This document shows, in pieces, positions 40,038-48,078 of a stretch of 64,000 nt of DNA. Below the pieces are notes generated by a model. It was not told where the DNA came from. It did no database searches and saw only the letters and a program-made list of their open reading frames with translations. Made by a program: the position numbers and the translations under genes. How positions within the stretch are numbered: the stretch's first letter is position 1; each line of letters begins with the position of its first letter. This DNA is from JAWLHK01 sp041690355 [NCBI: bacterium] (GTDB lineage: Bacteria; J088; JAWLBW01), in contig JAWLHK010000009.1 of assembly GCA_041690355.1 (NCBI GenBank), forward strand, positions 1-64,000, given 5' to 3'.

Positions 40038-41233
40038 GCCGGACGGCGAATCACCGTGTCCTGCGGCCGGCCGGCTTCGGCCTGCCCGGTGCCGAGCATG
40101 AGATTCGCCAGCCGCTCGCCCCGCTCGAAAGCGCGCCGCCGCTGCCGCGGAATGTCATAGTAGAAGCGGCGCATCATCTCGTCCTTGATCTGTTCGGGCG
40201 TCCACGTCTCGAACACGCGGAAACCGAGCGTCTGCGCCGCTTTGGGAAACAGAGGCTTCAGCCGGTCGGCCGCACGTCCGAAGACATCGCGCATGAGCAT
40301 GTAGTCGCTGCGAAATCGGCCGTAGCGGCTCCGATAGGCATAGTGCCAGACGTAGATCTCGGCCAGCGTGCGGGGCAGATCTTCTTCGATGTGCGCCTGC
40401 ATCCCCTTGGCTATCGAGAACCCGATGCCCTTGAGGGGATCTTTGAGGCGGCCGCGCACATTGTCGGCCGCGCGGAACGAGGAGATCCAATGATGCTCGC
40501 AGTATCCCGGCGCCTCGCCGCAGTAGCGATCGAGGTTCACCCGGTAGTAGTGGTGGAAACGGGGGATGAGCCGCAACACCCAGCCGGGGTGCGTGAAGCG
40601 TCCCTGGCGGCAGCAGTCGATCAGCTCTTCGGTCACAAACTGGTAGACCCGGGCGAACCACTGCTTCGGGTCGTTGCGGGCGGCAAGCCGATCGGCCAGG
40701 ACGCGCTGTTCGTCGCGGATGGCCTCGGCGCCCGCGTAAAGAGAAGCCAGGTCTGCCGAGTCGTCGACGTCCCGATCCGGGCGCAGGCCTGCCTCGGCTG
40801 CGTCCTGCAGGCAGTCGACGAGCCGGTCGATGCTCGCACCGACCTGACGGCGCAGAAGCACCCCGGCCGTCGCCCCGAGGAGGGGAACCGGAAACTCGGC
40901 CTCGACGTCCCACGTGAACCGCGTCCCCCCCTCGACGGGGCTCAGCCGCATCTCGCCCCGATGCGAGCGGATGGGCGCGCCGTTGACGACGCGGTAGACG
41001 AAATGGTGCGGCGGGCGCGAGGTCTCGACCACTTCTTCGATGCGCGCCGCGCCCCGGGGCAGGCGAATGGTGACTGACCGCAGCGTGCCCACCGCCCAGG
41101 GCTCGTCGCCGTCGCCCACCGCGATCCGCCGGATGGCGGCATCAGACCAGCGGTTCATGAGTTCGGGATCGGTAAGAAAGGGCCATGCCGCCGAAGGGGG
41201 CACCGGAAGAATGCGTTCGAAATGCAGCCGCAT
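40034..41233 (-). CDS. SRPBCC domain fused to DUF5995-like domain
   Basis: A 399-residue soluble protein. Residues 1-145 are a SRPBCC/polyketide-cyclase-type ligand-binding domain (FERILPVPPSAAWPFLTDPELMNRW, HHFVYRVVNG, GTRFTWDVEAEF). From about 165 the sequence resembles DUF5995: QWFARVYQFVTEELIDCC, IPRFHHYYRVNLDRYC, and GMQAHIEEDLPRTLAEIY. His-rich HHYY and CEHHW clusters might bind metal. I am not aware of a characterised fusion of this type. It converges on the DHA2 gene, with a 4-bp overlap of stop codons. Confidence 0.65.
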   Translation of the reverse strand: MRLHFERILPVPPSAAWPFLTDPELMNRWSDAAIRRIAVGDGDEPWAVGTLRSVTIRLPRGAARIEEVVETSRPPHHFVYRVVNGAPIRSHRGEMRLSPVEGGTRFTWDVEAEFPVPLLGATAGVLLRRQVGASIDRLVDCLQDAAEAGLRPDRDVDDSADLASLYAGAEAIRDEQRVLADRLAARNDPKQWFARVYQFVTEELIDCCRQGRFTHPGWVLRLIPRFHHYYRVNLDRYCGEAPGYCEHHWISSFRAADNVRGRLKDPLKGIGFSIAKGMQAHIEEDLPRTLAEIYVWHYAYRSRYGRFRSDYMLMRDVFGRAADRLKPLFPKAAQTLGFRVFETWTPEQIKDEMMRRFYYDIPRQRRRAFERGERLANLMLGTGQAEAGRPQDTVIRRPA

Positions 41234-41495
41234 CGCAACACCTCATGCAAACCGGGTTCTTGAGCCTGCGCCGGCGCAACCGTCATCATGACGAAAGCCC
41301 CGACGGCAGACAGCAGCGGGCGCCCTGCAGGCCGCCCCGAATCCGGAAAGAGACAACTATGTTCCGCTACAGCCTACCACATGGTCGGGAGAAAGGCGAT
41401 TCGAGTTCAGGCGCAAATGCGGAGCGCCCGGGTGAGGGATCAGCTATACTGACCGAAACCCATTTTCGGCCCGAATCGGGAGAAAGAAGTCCGCT

Positions 41496-41981
41496 ATGCA
41501 GATCGACCGCAACAGCGTGGTCACCATCGAGTACACCCTGCGCGATCCGGAGGGAGAAGTCATCGACAGCTCCGTCGGCTCCGACCCCTTGTCCTATCTC
41601 CACGGCCACGGGCAGCTCATTCCCGGCGTCGAGAAGCAGCTGGCCGGCCAGAGCGAAGGTGCCGCGCTGCGCTTCACGGTGCCGCCGGGCGAAGGCTACG
41701 GCGAATACGACGAGAACGCCTTTCGCACGGTCAGCAAGGCAAACTTCGGTGATGCCGGCGAGGTCGAAGAAGGCATGCAGTTCTGGGTCACCGACGAAGA
41801 CGGTCGTGAAATGCCCGCCCGCGTCGACGCCATCGAAGGCGATGAGGTGCGTCTTGATTTCAACCACCCGCTCGCCGGTCTTCCGCTCGACTTCGAGATC
41901 AAGGTCGTGAACGTTCGGGAGGCCAGCGCCGAGGAGCTTTCGCACGGGCACGTCCACGGCCCGGGCGGCGCGCATGACTGA
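41496..41981 (+). CDS. SlyD-like FKBP-type peptidyl-prolyl isomerase (second copy)
   Basis: A 161-residue SlyD-type FKBP. YLHGHGQLIPGVEKQLAGQ is the active-site signature, the insert-in-flap spans about 70-125, and FNHPLAGLPLDFEIKVVNVR closes the fold. The C-terminus HGHVHGPGGAHD holds four histidines, a short version of the metal-binding tail of SlyD that the copy at 19.5 kb lacks. GGGAG precedes the ATG, and a TATACT that could be the -10 box lies about 45 bp upstream. The end overlaps the next gene by 8 bp. Confidence 0.93.
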   Translation: MQIDRNSVVTIEYTLRDPEGEVIDSSVGSDPLSYLHGHGQLIPGVEKQLAGQSEGAALRFTVPPGEGYGEYDENAFRTVSKANFGDAGEVEEGMQFWVTDEDGREMPARVDAIEGDEVRLDFNHPLAGLPLDFEIKVVNVREASAEELSHGHVHGPGGAHD

Positions 41982-42639
41982 GGCCCGCGACGGTTTTCGA
42001 CAGGGGCCGGCTTTCAGAGGCCGGCCCTTTGCGTTTGTCGTGTGTCTGCTCGCATGGTTGGCAGGCCCCCCCGCGGCTTCGGCCGCCCGGAATGCCGTCG
42101 GGATTGTCGGGGGCACATCCGGCAAAGTCACTCTCGAGCGCGACGGAAAAGCCTATACCCCGAAGACCGGGAACCGGGTGCACCGCAACGATCGCGTCGT
42201 CACGGGCAAAGACGGAAAACTCCGCATTCTCTTCGCTGACGACTCGGTGCTCACCGTGGGTCCACGCTCCCGCGTCGAGCTGGCCCAATACAGCCTTGCC
42301 GCAGATCGCTCCTTCACGATCCGCGTCCTGACCGGCCGGTTTCGCATGAGTGTGGCCAAGTGGTTCCTTGGACAAACCGAGGGCAAGGTCGAGATGAAGA
42401 CGGCCGTGGCCGGCGTGCGGGGCACGGTGCTCTGGGGGGATACGGAACTGGACGCGGTCTGCGCGCTCGCAGGCTCCATTGTTCTGGCTCCGGCCTCGGC
42501 GCCCGAGCGCGAAGCGGCCCTCACGGCGGGCCAGTGCCGCTCGGAGATGAGAGACGGCCGCCTCACCCCCCTCGAACCCACGCCGGAGCAGCTGCGCGCC
42601 TTTCTCGCCGAGGTGACCGTCGACGACTCACCGCGCTGA
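41974..42639 (+). CDS. Exported FecR-domain protein
   Basis: A 221-residue protein. A signal peptide (to about SAARNA, residue 40) has basic residues before the hydrophobic core only if the ATG at 41974 is used. The mature part is a FecR domain: VGIVGGTSGKVTLERDGK, GNRVHRNDRVVTGKDGKLRILFADDSVLTVGPRSRVEL, then AVAGVRGTVLWG. The Cys pair (VCALAG, GQCRSE) could form a disulfide. No sigma factor or TonB receptor gene is present, so it is not a classical Fec system; stand-alone FecR proteins in this lineage have unknown roles. Overlaps the SlyD-like gene by 8 bp. Confidence 0.82.
   Translation: MTEARDGFRQGPAFRGRPFAFVVCLLAWLAGPPAASAARNAVGIVGGTSGKVTLERDGKAYTPKTGNRVHRNDRVVTGKDGKLRILFADDSVLTVGPRSRVELAQYSLAADRSFTIRVLTGRFRMSVAKWFLGQTEGKVEMKTAVAGVRGTVLWGDTELDAVCALAGSIVLAPASAPEREAALTAGQCRSEMRDGRLTPLEPTPEQLRAFLAEVTVDDSPR
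42004..42030 (+). terminator. Terminator-like hairpin inside the 5' end of the FecR-domain gene
   Basis: GGGCCGGC (42004-42011) and GCCGGCCC (42020-42027) form an 8-bp GC stem followed by TTT. It lies 23 bp after the SlyD-like stop codon, but inside the reading frame of the FecR-domain gene, so it could act as an attenuator or as a partial terminator of the first gene. Confidence 0.5.
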
Positions 42640-42641
42640 AG

Positions 42642-44042
42642 CTACAGCGGTTCGCGCAGCATCTGCTCCCACTGCGCGCGCAGACCCGACAGAAAGCGGG
42701 AGCTCAGGTACTTCTGAAACGAGATGGCCGCCGGGTCCTTGACCTGGAGGCTCACCCCCAGGCGGAAGCGGTCGCCCTGCGCAACGCAGTAGATCACCCT
42801 TCCCGCGAAGGGGTAGGCATCGATGGCTCTGTCCATCGACAGCACGCCTTCAAGGGCGGTCCCCTTCGGGATCACCTTGTCGACGAGAACGGCGCACCCG
42901 TTGGTGCTCAGATTGAGTCCGTCGGCCTGAATGTTGGCCAGGCGCTCGGTTTTCAGAACGGCTGAAAAGGTTTCGTCGATACGGGGCATGCGCCTATCGA
43001 CTGGTGCGAAAAAATTCGCGATATGCTGCACGAGCGTCTCGCTCTGATGCGGCAGCACAAAAATCGCCGGCAGCGAGCTGGCAAAGGCGGCCCGCACCGG
43101 ATCGCTGATCGGCGTCGTGGCCACGCCGATGATGAGCGCGCGCCGGCGCAGGCGTTCGAGCCGCTCGATCTCTTCGGCATGGCAGGTTGAAACATCCATG
43201 ATGACGATGGGCGGCGTCACGGGAAGCTTCTCGGGCAGGTTCTGGTGCACCTCGGCCTTCACCCCGTAATACTTCAGGACGGGCGGGAGCCCTTTGGGCA
43301 TGCCCGGAACGCAGAGAAGACGCAGCTCCAGAAACTGGCGCTCCTGCTGGATGCGGCGGCAGACCTCGGCCGAAGCTTCGCGCGATGCGGCATCGAGTTC
43401 GAGGCCGAACACCCGCGGATGCACGAGCCGCAGCCATTCGTGTTCGTGCAGGGCCTGTTCGATGAGCGGGTACTCGCCGACATGACGCACGGTGCCCCGT
43501 ACGGTGAATCGATCGACGCCGTAGGGCACCTCGAGCGCGACCGTCTCGCCGACGGCCGCCTCCATGTCGGCCAGCGCCATCGCCCCGTGGACGGAAATGT
43601 TCAGGAGCAGCGCCGGGAGTGTGGCGCCGTCACGCACCACATGCCCCCCCGAAAGCATGCGCCAGCGCACTTCGCGGCGCGGTGTCACGGTCGTGGCCGG
43701 GCGTCGGCCGTCGAGCAGCGGGCCGATGGCCTCGACCGAAACCGGCCAGGCCATCGCGTGCCCGCGAAAGCGGGAGGCGAGCCGGTTCGCCTGCTCGACG
43801 TCGCTCAGGGCGACGACGAGCGGCGCCTCGGGTACGCGTTCGCGCACGGCGGTCAAGACGTGTTCGAGGCTGAGCCCCGGCAGGTTTCCCGCGACGACGA
43901 TGAGGCCGACCGGAAAGCTGCGGATCTGCTCGCCCAGCTCCTGCGGCGTGCGGCAGCCGTGTACCCGGCACCCCAGCGGCTCGAGAATGGCCTGCAGGTA
44001 CTGCGTCCGGTCTTCGGTCGGTGTCAGCGCTAATACGTCCAT
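42642..44042 (-). CDS. Protein with two receiver-like and two PilZ-like domains
   Basis: A 466-residue soluble protein. Residues about 3-110 are receiver-like (VLALTPTEDRTQYLQAIL, VGLIVVAGNLPG) and 120-215 PilZ-like (RREVRWRMLSGGHV, LNISVHGAMALADME). Residues 230-345 repeat a receiver-like fold without phosphate-accepting Asp (PPIVIMDVSTCHAEEIERL), and 350-460 repeat a PilZ-like domain (LKTERLANIQADGLNLSTNGCAVLV). The RxxxR c-di-GMP motif is recognisable only poorly, at RRxxR in the first. The array suggests a c-di-GMP-related regulator, but binding is unproven. GTG two codons upstream is an alternative start. Convergent with the FecR-domain gene. Confidence 0.68.
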   Translation of the reverse strand: MDVLALTPTEDRTQYLQAILEPLGCRVHGCRTPQELGEQIRSFPVGLIVVAGNLPGLSLEHVLTAVRERVPEAPLVVALSDVEQANRLASRFRGHAMAWPVSVEAIGPLLDGRRPATTVTPRREVRWRMLSGGHVVRDGATLPALLLNISVHGAMALADMEAAVGETVALEVPYGVDRFTVRGTVRHVGEYPLIEQALHEHEWLRLVHPRVFGLELDAASREASAEVCRRIQQERQFLELRLLCVPGMPKGLPPVLKYYGVKAEVHQNLPEKLPVTPPIVIMDVSTCHAEEIERLERLRRRALIIGVATTPISDPVRAAFASSLPAIFVLPHQSETLVQHIANFFAPVDRRMPRIDETFSAVLKTERLANIQADGLNLSTNGCAVLVDKVIPKGTALEGVLSMDRAIDAYPFAGRVIYCVAQGDRFRLGVSLQVKDPAAISFQKYLSSRFLSGLRAQWEQMLREPL

Positions 44043-44141
44043 ACCCACCCGAGGCTACATTCTACCGGAATCGCCCCTGGGGAACACGAAAATCTCCCGC
44101 GCCTGTAGCACCGGCCGCGGGCCTGGGGTACCCTTGCATCC

Positions 44142-45287
44142 ATGCGTACCTGGTACAGCGTCCTCTTCTTCTTCCTCATGATGTCGACCGTGCTGGGCGG
44201 CGTCCACTACTACCTCTGGCGCGAGCTCATTCGCGCCCCACGTTGGACGCCCCGCCCGCGGCGCGCCCTGACCGCGGGGCTCGTGCTTCTGTTCGCGCTG
44301 CTGATGGGGAGCTTTCCGGCATACCGGTTGCTGAGGCCCGAGGTGGCCGCGCCGCTCGTTTTCGTCAGTTTCACCTGGCTGGGGATCATGTTTCTGCTCT
44401 TCGTGGCGACGCTCGCCCGGCACGGCCTGCACCACGCCGCGGGCCGGGTCTCGCGGGTGAACGTCGATCCGGGCCGGCGCCTCTTTCTCCAGCGTACGAG
44501 CGCCCTGGGGGTCGGCGTGCTGACGACGGGAGCCTCGGCCGTCTCCATCCAGAAAGCCCTCGATTCCCTCCATGTGCGCGAGGTAGACGTGCGCCACGAG
44601 AAACTGGCGGCGGGCTGGGCGCCCCTGCGCATCGCCCTCGTCACCGACATTCACGTCGGGGCCACCATCGGGCGCGAGTTCGTGACGGCCATGGTCGAAC
44701 GCATCAATACGCTCGACGCCGACCTCGTGGCCATCACGGGCGACCTCGTCGACGGCAGCGTTCCCGATCTGGCCCCGCACGTCGCGCCGCTCGCCGGCCT
44801 GCGCAGCCGCCACGGTACGTTCTTCGTACCGGGGAACCATGAGTACTATTCGGGCCTCGACGCCTGGCTGGCGCACCTCGGCTCGCTGGGCATCCGCACG
44901 CTGCGCAACGAGCGCGTGACCCTCGACCATCACGGACATGCCTTCGACGTGGCGGGCATCGACGATCCGACCGGCAACCCCGACATGCCCCGCACGGTCG
45001 CCGGGCGGAATCCAGAGACACCACTGCTCGTGCTTGCCCATCAGCCGCGGGCCGTCCGCCACACGGCGGGACACGGCGGACTGCTGCAGCTGTCCGGACA
45101 CACGCACGGCGGCCAGATCTGGCCCTTCAACTTTCTCGTGCGTATCGTGCAACCCTATGTCGAAGGCCTTCATCGGCACAACGACGGCATGTTCGTCTAC
45201 GTGAGTCCGGGCACGGGATATTGGGGTCCGGCCATGCGCCTGGGAACCAAGGCCGAGATTACCGCAGTCACGCTGGCGCGCGCCTGA
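44142..45287 (+). CDS. Membrane-anchored metallophosphoesterase
   Basis: A 381-residue protein with four N-terminal membrane helices (within residues 5-150), after which the calcineurin-like phosphoesterase domain begins. All metal motifs are there: TDIHVG, GDLVDG, GNHEYY, LAHQP and SGHTHGGQ. YaeI-like members act on lipid-linked or nucleotide phosphates. The substrate is unknown. It is divergent from the PilZ gene with about 100 bp between, and convergent with the methionine aminopeptidase gene. Confidence 0.93.
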   Translation: MRTWYSVLFFFLMMSTVLGGVHYYLWRELIRAPRWTPRPRRALTAGLVLLFALLMGSFPAYRLLRPEVAAPLVFVSFTWLGIMFLLFVATLARHGLHHAAGRVSRVNVDPGRRLFLQRTSALGVGVLTTGASAVSIQKALDSLHVREVDVRHEKLAAGWAPLRIALVTDIHVGATIGREFVTAMVERINTLDADLVAITGDLVDGSVPDLAPHVAPLAGLRSRHGTFFVPGNHEYYSGLDAWLAHLGSLGIRTLRNERVTLDHHGHAFDVAGIDDPTGNPDMPRTVAGRNPETPLLVLAHQPRAVRHTAGHGGLLQLSGHTHGGQIWPFNFLVRIVQPYVEGLHRHNDGMFVYVSPGTGYWGPAMRLGTKAEITAVTLARA

Positions 45288-45329
45288 ATCCCGCCGGGTT
45301 CTCGCCCGTCGCGAGGGGAATGGAGCGGT

Positions 45330-46265
45330 TCAGAGCGCTGCGGCGAGCTCGATCCACGGCGGCGAGAGCCAGACCCCGGCCTTGCGCTGTGACGGAGTCA
45401 GCGTCAGAATTTCGACCCCGTTCTCGGTCACAAGCACCGTATGCTCGAACTGGGCCGACAGCTTCTTGTCGCGCGTGCGCACCGTCCACTTGTCCACCGG
45501 ATCGGTCGTGACGTGCGGCGTCCCGACGTTGACCATCGGCTCTACCGTGAACGTCATGCCCGGGATGAGCACCATGTTGTCGGCGGCGGGCTCGACATGG
45601 TGAAAGACGCTGAAGTTTTCGTGGAATTTGAGGCCGATGCCGTGCCCCGTATACTGGCGCACCACCGAGAACCCGCGTTCTTCGACGAACGGCTGGATGG
45701 CGCGGGCGATGTCCTGCAGCTCGCGGCCGGGCTGAATGGCGCGAAGGCCACGCACCATGGATTCGGCAGCCACGGCCGAGACCAGCTTCGCCTCGTCTGA
45801 AACCTCACCCATCAGAAAGGTTTCTGAGGAGTCGCCGTGAAAGCCGTCGACGATGGTCGTCAAATCGATGTTGACGATGTCTCCCTCGCGCAGGACTTCG
45901 CTCGGCGAGGGAATTCCGTGGCAGACGACGTCGTTGATTGACGTGCAGAGCGAACGGGGAAAACCGTGGTAGCCCAGGGTTGCGGGCTTGTGCCCGTGAC
46001 TTACGGTGTAATCGTAGACCAGCCGATCGATCGCTTCGGTCGACAGCCCGGGGCGAAGCTCGCCGCGCACATAGTCCATCAGCTCGCCGTTGAACGCGCC
46101 GGCCCGACGCATGCCTTCGATTTCGGCGGCCGATTTGGCCCAGGAAGCAGGCGCCGTCGGCACCCGCCGTGCGGCCGAGGCCCCCGACGCCATGTCGGCG
46201 GCCATGTGGCATTTCTTGTACTTGCTGCCGCTGCCGCACCAGCACGGATCGTTGCGTCCGGTCAT
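45330..46265 (-). CDS. map: Type I methionine aminopeptidase with N-terminal SEC-C zinc motif
   Basis: A 311-residue protein. Residues 1-20, MTGRNDPCWCGSGSKYKKCH, are a SEC-C zinc-binding motif; from about 50 the MetAP1 domain follows with its five metal ligands in NIDLTTIVDGFHGDSS, GHGIG, FTVEP and AQFEHTV. It removes the N-terminal Met from nascent proteins. SEC-C-MetAP fusions are known in several bacteria and plants and may bring the enzyme to the ribosome. GGAG precedes the chosen ATG; the longer frame has no homology. Confidence 0.93.
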   Translation of the reverse strand: MTGRNDPCWCGSGSKYKKCHMAADMASGASAARRVPTAPASWAKSAAEIEGMRRAGAFNGELMDYVRGELRPGLSTEAIDRLVYDYTVSHGHKPATLGYHGFPRSLCTSINDVVCHGIPSPSEVLREGDIVNIDLTTIVDGFHGDSSETFLMGEVSDEAKLVSAVAAESMVRGLRAIQPGRELQDIARAIQPFVEERGFSVVRQYTGHGIGLKFHENFSVFHHVEPAADNMVLIPGMTFTVEPMVNVGTPHVTTDPVDKWTVRTRDKKLSAQFEHTVLVTENGVEILTLTPSQRKAGVWLSPPWIELAAAL

Positions 46266-46531
46266 TCCACTCCTGCCCGCTCTCTGCGTCGTTTCCGCAT
46301 TCAGCCAGGCTTGCGCCACCACGGTTACGGCTGAAGCCAGGTCTCGATTGCCCTGAGGTTTTCGAGCGCCACTGCGCTCCGGTTTCAGTGTACCATCGCG
46401 GCCCCCGTTACGGCAGTCTGTCAGGCCCCATCCGAAGAGACGCCGCTGCATGACGGCCTGCTTCACCGCCGCCGTCACTCCCGCGGCGGCTCCGATTCGG
46501 TCAGAATTTCTCTCAGGTGAGTGCACAGAAC

Positions 46532-47068
46532 ATGCAAGAGCGACCAGACCAGCGACCAGGCGAGCCAGAGCAGCGACCAGGCCAGCGACCAGGCCAGAAT
46601 GAAGCGCCCGATTCAGCGGCGGGACCTTTCGAGCGGGATCTTGAAAGCCGGAGCGTTGAACTCGACGGCAATCCGGCCTACGAAGAGTTTCTCGACGATA
46701 TCCAGCGCCGGGGGCACATGGATCACGAGTTTGCACGCCGCGCCGCGACCTCGGTGCTCTGCTCTCTCGAACAGAGCCTGCGCGCCGGTCGGGCCAAGGC
46801 CCCCGACGACACCCTGCCCCCCAGGCTTCAGCATCTCATGACGGCCTGCGAGCGGCCCGGCGAGACGCCCCCCCTTGCCTTCAACCCTGAGGAGCTCATC
46901 TATACCGTAGCCGACGATCTGCAGATTGGCGACGGCGACGCCCGCCGCATCATCATCGACGTGTTCGCCGCCACCCGCCGACAGCTGTCGCAGCACGATC
47001 AGCGGCTGGTGGCCCGCAAATTGCCGGTGGCCGTGCAGAATCTCTGGTTCGCGCACTCTGACACCTAG
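46532..47068 (+). CDS. DUF2267 domain protein
   Basis: A 178-residue cytoplasmic protein. The N-terminal 22 residues are a low-complexity stretch with QRPG repeats made by 12-bp DNA repeats. The rest resembles DUF2267: AYEEFLDDIQRRGHMDHEFARR, then LQIGDGDARRIIIDVFAATRRQL and LPVAVQNLWF, two helical halves as in that family. Function of DUF2267 is unknown. A GTG at 46517 would add five residues; AGGTGA 11 bases before the ATG at 46532 is the only Shine-Dalgarno-like sequence. Confidence 0.72.
   Translation: MQERPDQRPGEPEQRPGQRPGQNEAPDSAAGPFERDLESRSVELDGNPAYEEFLDDIQRRGHMDHEFARRAATSVLCSLEQSLRAGRAKAPDDTLPPRLQHLMTACERPGETPPLAFNPEELIYTVADDLQIGDGDARRIIIDVFAATRRQLSQHDQRLVARKLPVAVQNLWFAHSDT
46539..46595. 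repeat. 12-bp in-frame tandem repeats coding QRPG
   Basis: Four copies of the unit AGCGACCAGGCC (one with GACC, one with GGCG at the end), interrupted by nine bases, code for ERPD, QRPG, QRPG and QRPG. As the unit length is a multiple of three, copy-number changes keep the frame. Confidence 0.8.
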
Positions 47069-47122
47069 TCTAGTGCGCCAGATCAAGTCCTCGACCGTCG
47101 ACGCGCGCCGCTGCTGAGCGCT

Positions 47123-48028
47123 TCAGGGCGCCCGGCTTCGCTGCTCCGGACGAGGCACCATGATGGACAATGCGGCGGGGAGAACGCCGAACTGCAGCGG
47201 CGAGGCCAGCACCGTGGGCTCGCCGTCGAGATTGACGAGCATGCGCCGGCCGGCCGAGACCAGAAGCCGCTGGGTCTTGAAGGAGCGGCTCCCCAGACGC
47301 TCCACCACCGAGGCGCCCCGCTCCGAGCCGCGCAGGAGTCTTCCGAGGCCGGGCTCGAAAATGACGACGTCAAGCCGGGCGTCGTCGAGGGCCGCATCGC
47401 GCGTGACGCGAAATCCTCCCCCGAACGAACTGCCATTGGCCACCGAAAGCTGATAGATATCGAGGGTCTCGCAGCGTCCGCCGGCACAGACCTCGACGCG
47501 CTGGGTTTCGTGTCGCCGGACACGCCGCACGGTTTCGAGCGCGTACGCCACGCGGCCCCAACGGCGTTTGCGCGCCGCCGGAAGATCGCGAGCGACATGC
47601 GCGCCGACCCCCAGCGAAGCGGCATTCACGAACAGCCTGTCGTTGACCGTCCCGAGGTCAATCCGAATCAGCTCACCGGTGCGCGCAACGTCGAGGGCAG
47701 CGTGCCAGTCGAGGGGAATCTCGAGGCTGCGGGCAAGGTCGTTTCCGGTCCCGCACGGGATGAGGATGAACGGAACCGCCGCCTCTGCCGCCCCGTTCAA
47801 CGTCAGGTGCAGCGTGCCGTCGCCGCCGGCGACGACGACCCGGTCATAGGCGTGGGCCCGGACGGCGCTTCGCACGCGCGAGCGGGTTTCGCCGCCGCGG
47901 CAGGCCATGTCGTCGACCCGCCAGCCCCAGTCATGCAGGGCCGAGCGGATCGGGCCGATCGGGCAGGCAGGGCGATGGAGCCCCGCGTGACGATTGTGGA
48001 CGAAGAGAACGCGCACCTGCCCGATCAT
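47123..48028 (-). CDS. Diacylglycerol/lipid kinase, YegS-like
   Basis: A 301-residue lipid kinase. VLFVHNRHAG opens the catalytic domain, VVAGGDGTLH carries the GGDGT motif, ILIPCGTGNDLARSL is the second signature, and the C-terminal beta domain includes FGGGFRVTRDAALDD and LDVVIFEPG. It phosphorylates diacylglycerol or a related lipid with ATP. The ATG at 48028 is chosen over an upstream TTG because VRVLFVHNR then falls at the usual distance. It is in the same direction as the CRTAC1-like gene, 50 bp away. Confidence 0.92.
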   Translation of the reverse strand: MIGQVRVLFVHNRHAGLHRPACPIGPIRSALHDWGWRVDDMACRGGETRSRVRSAVRAHAYDRVVVAGGDGTLHLTLNGAAEAAVPFILIPCGTGNDLARSLEIPLDWHAALDVARTGELIRIDLGTVNDRLFVNAASLGVGAHVARDLPAARKRRWGRVAYALETVRRVRRHETQRVEVCAGGRCETLDIYQLSVANGSSFGGGFRVTRDAALDDARLDVVIFEPGLGRLLRGSERGASVVERLGSRSFKTQRLLVSAGRRMLVNLDGEPTVLASPLQFGVLPAALSIMVPRPEQRSRAP

Positions 48029-48078
48029 GGGCGATCGGCCCGCCGTGCGCAAGGCTGAGACGCGACCGGCTCGCCCGT

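Noticed and set aside
41974-42639. FecIR-type iron signalling system
   Set aside because: There is no ECF sigma factor and no TonB-dependent receptor beside the FecR-domain gene.
46364-46379. GAGCGC-CACT-GCGCTC hairpin upstream of the methionine aminopeptidase gene
   Set aside because: Six-bp GC stem in GC-rich DNA without T-run or known leader motif; no riboswitch features recognised.
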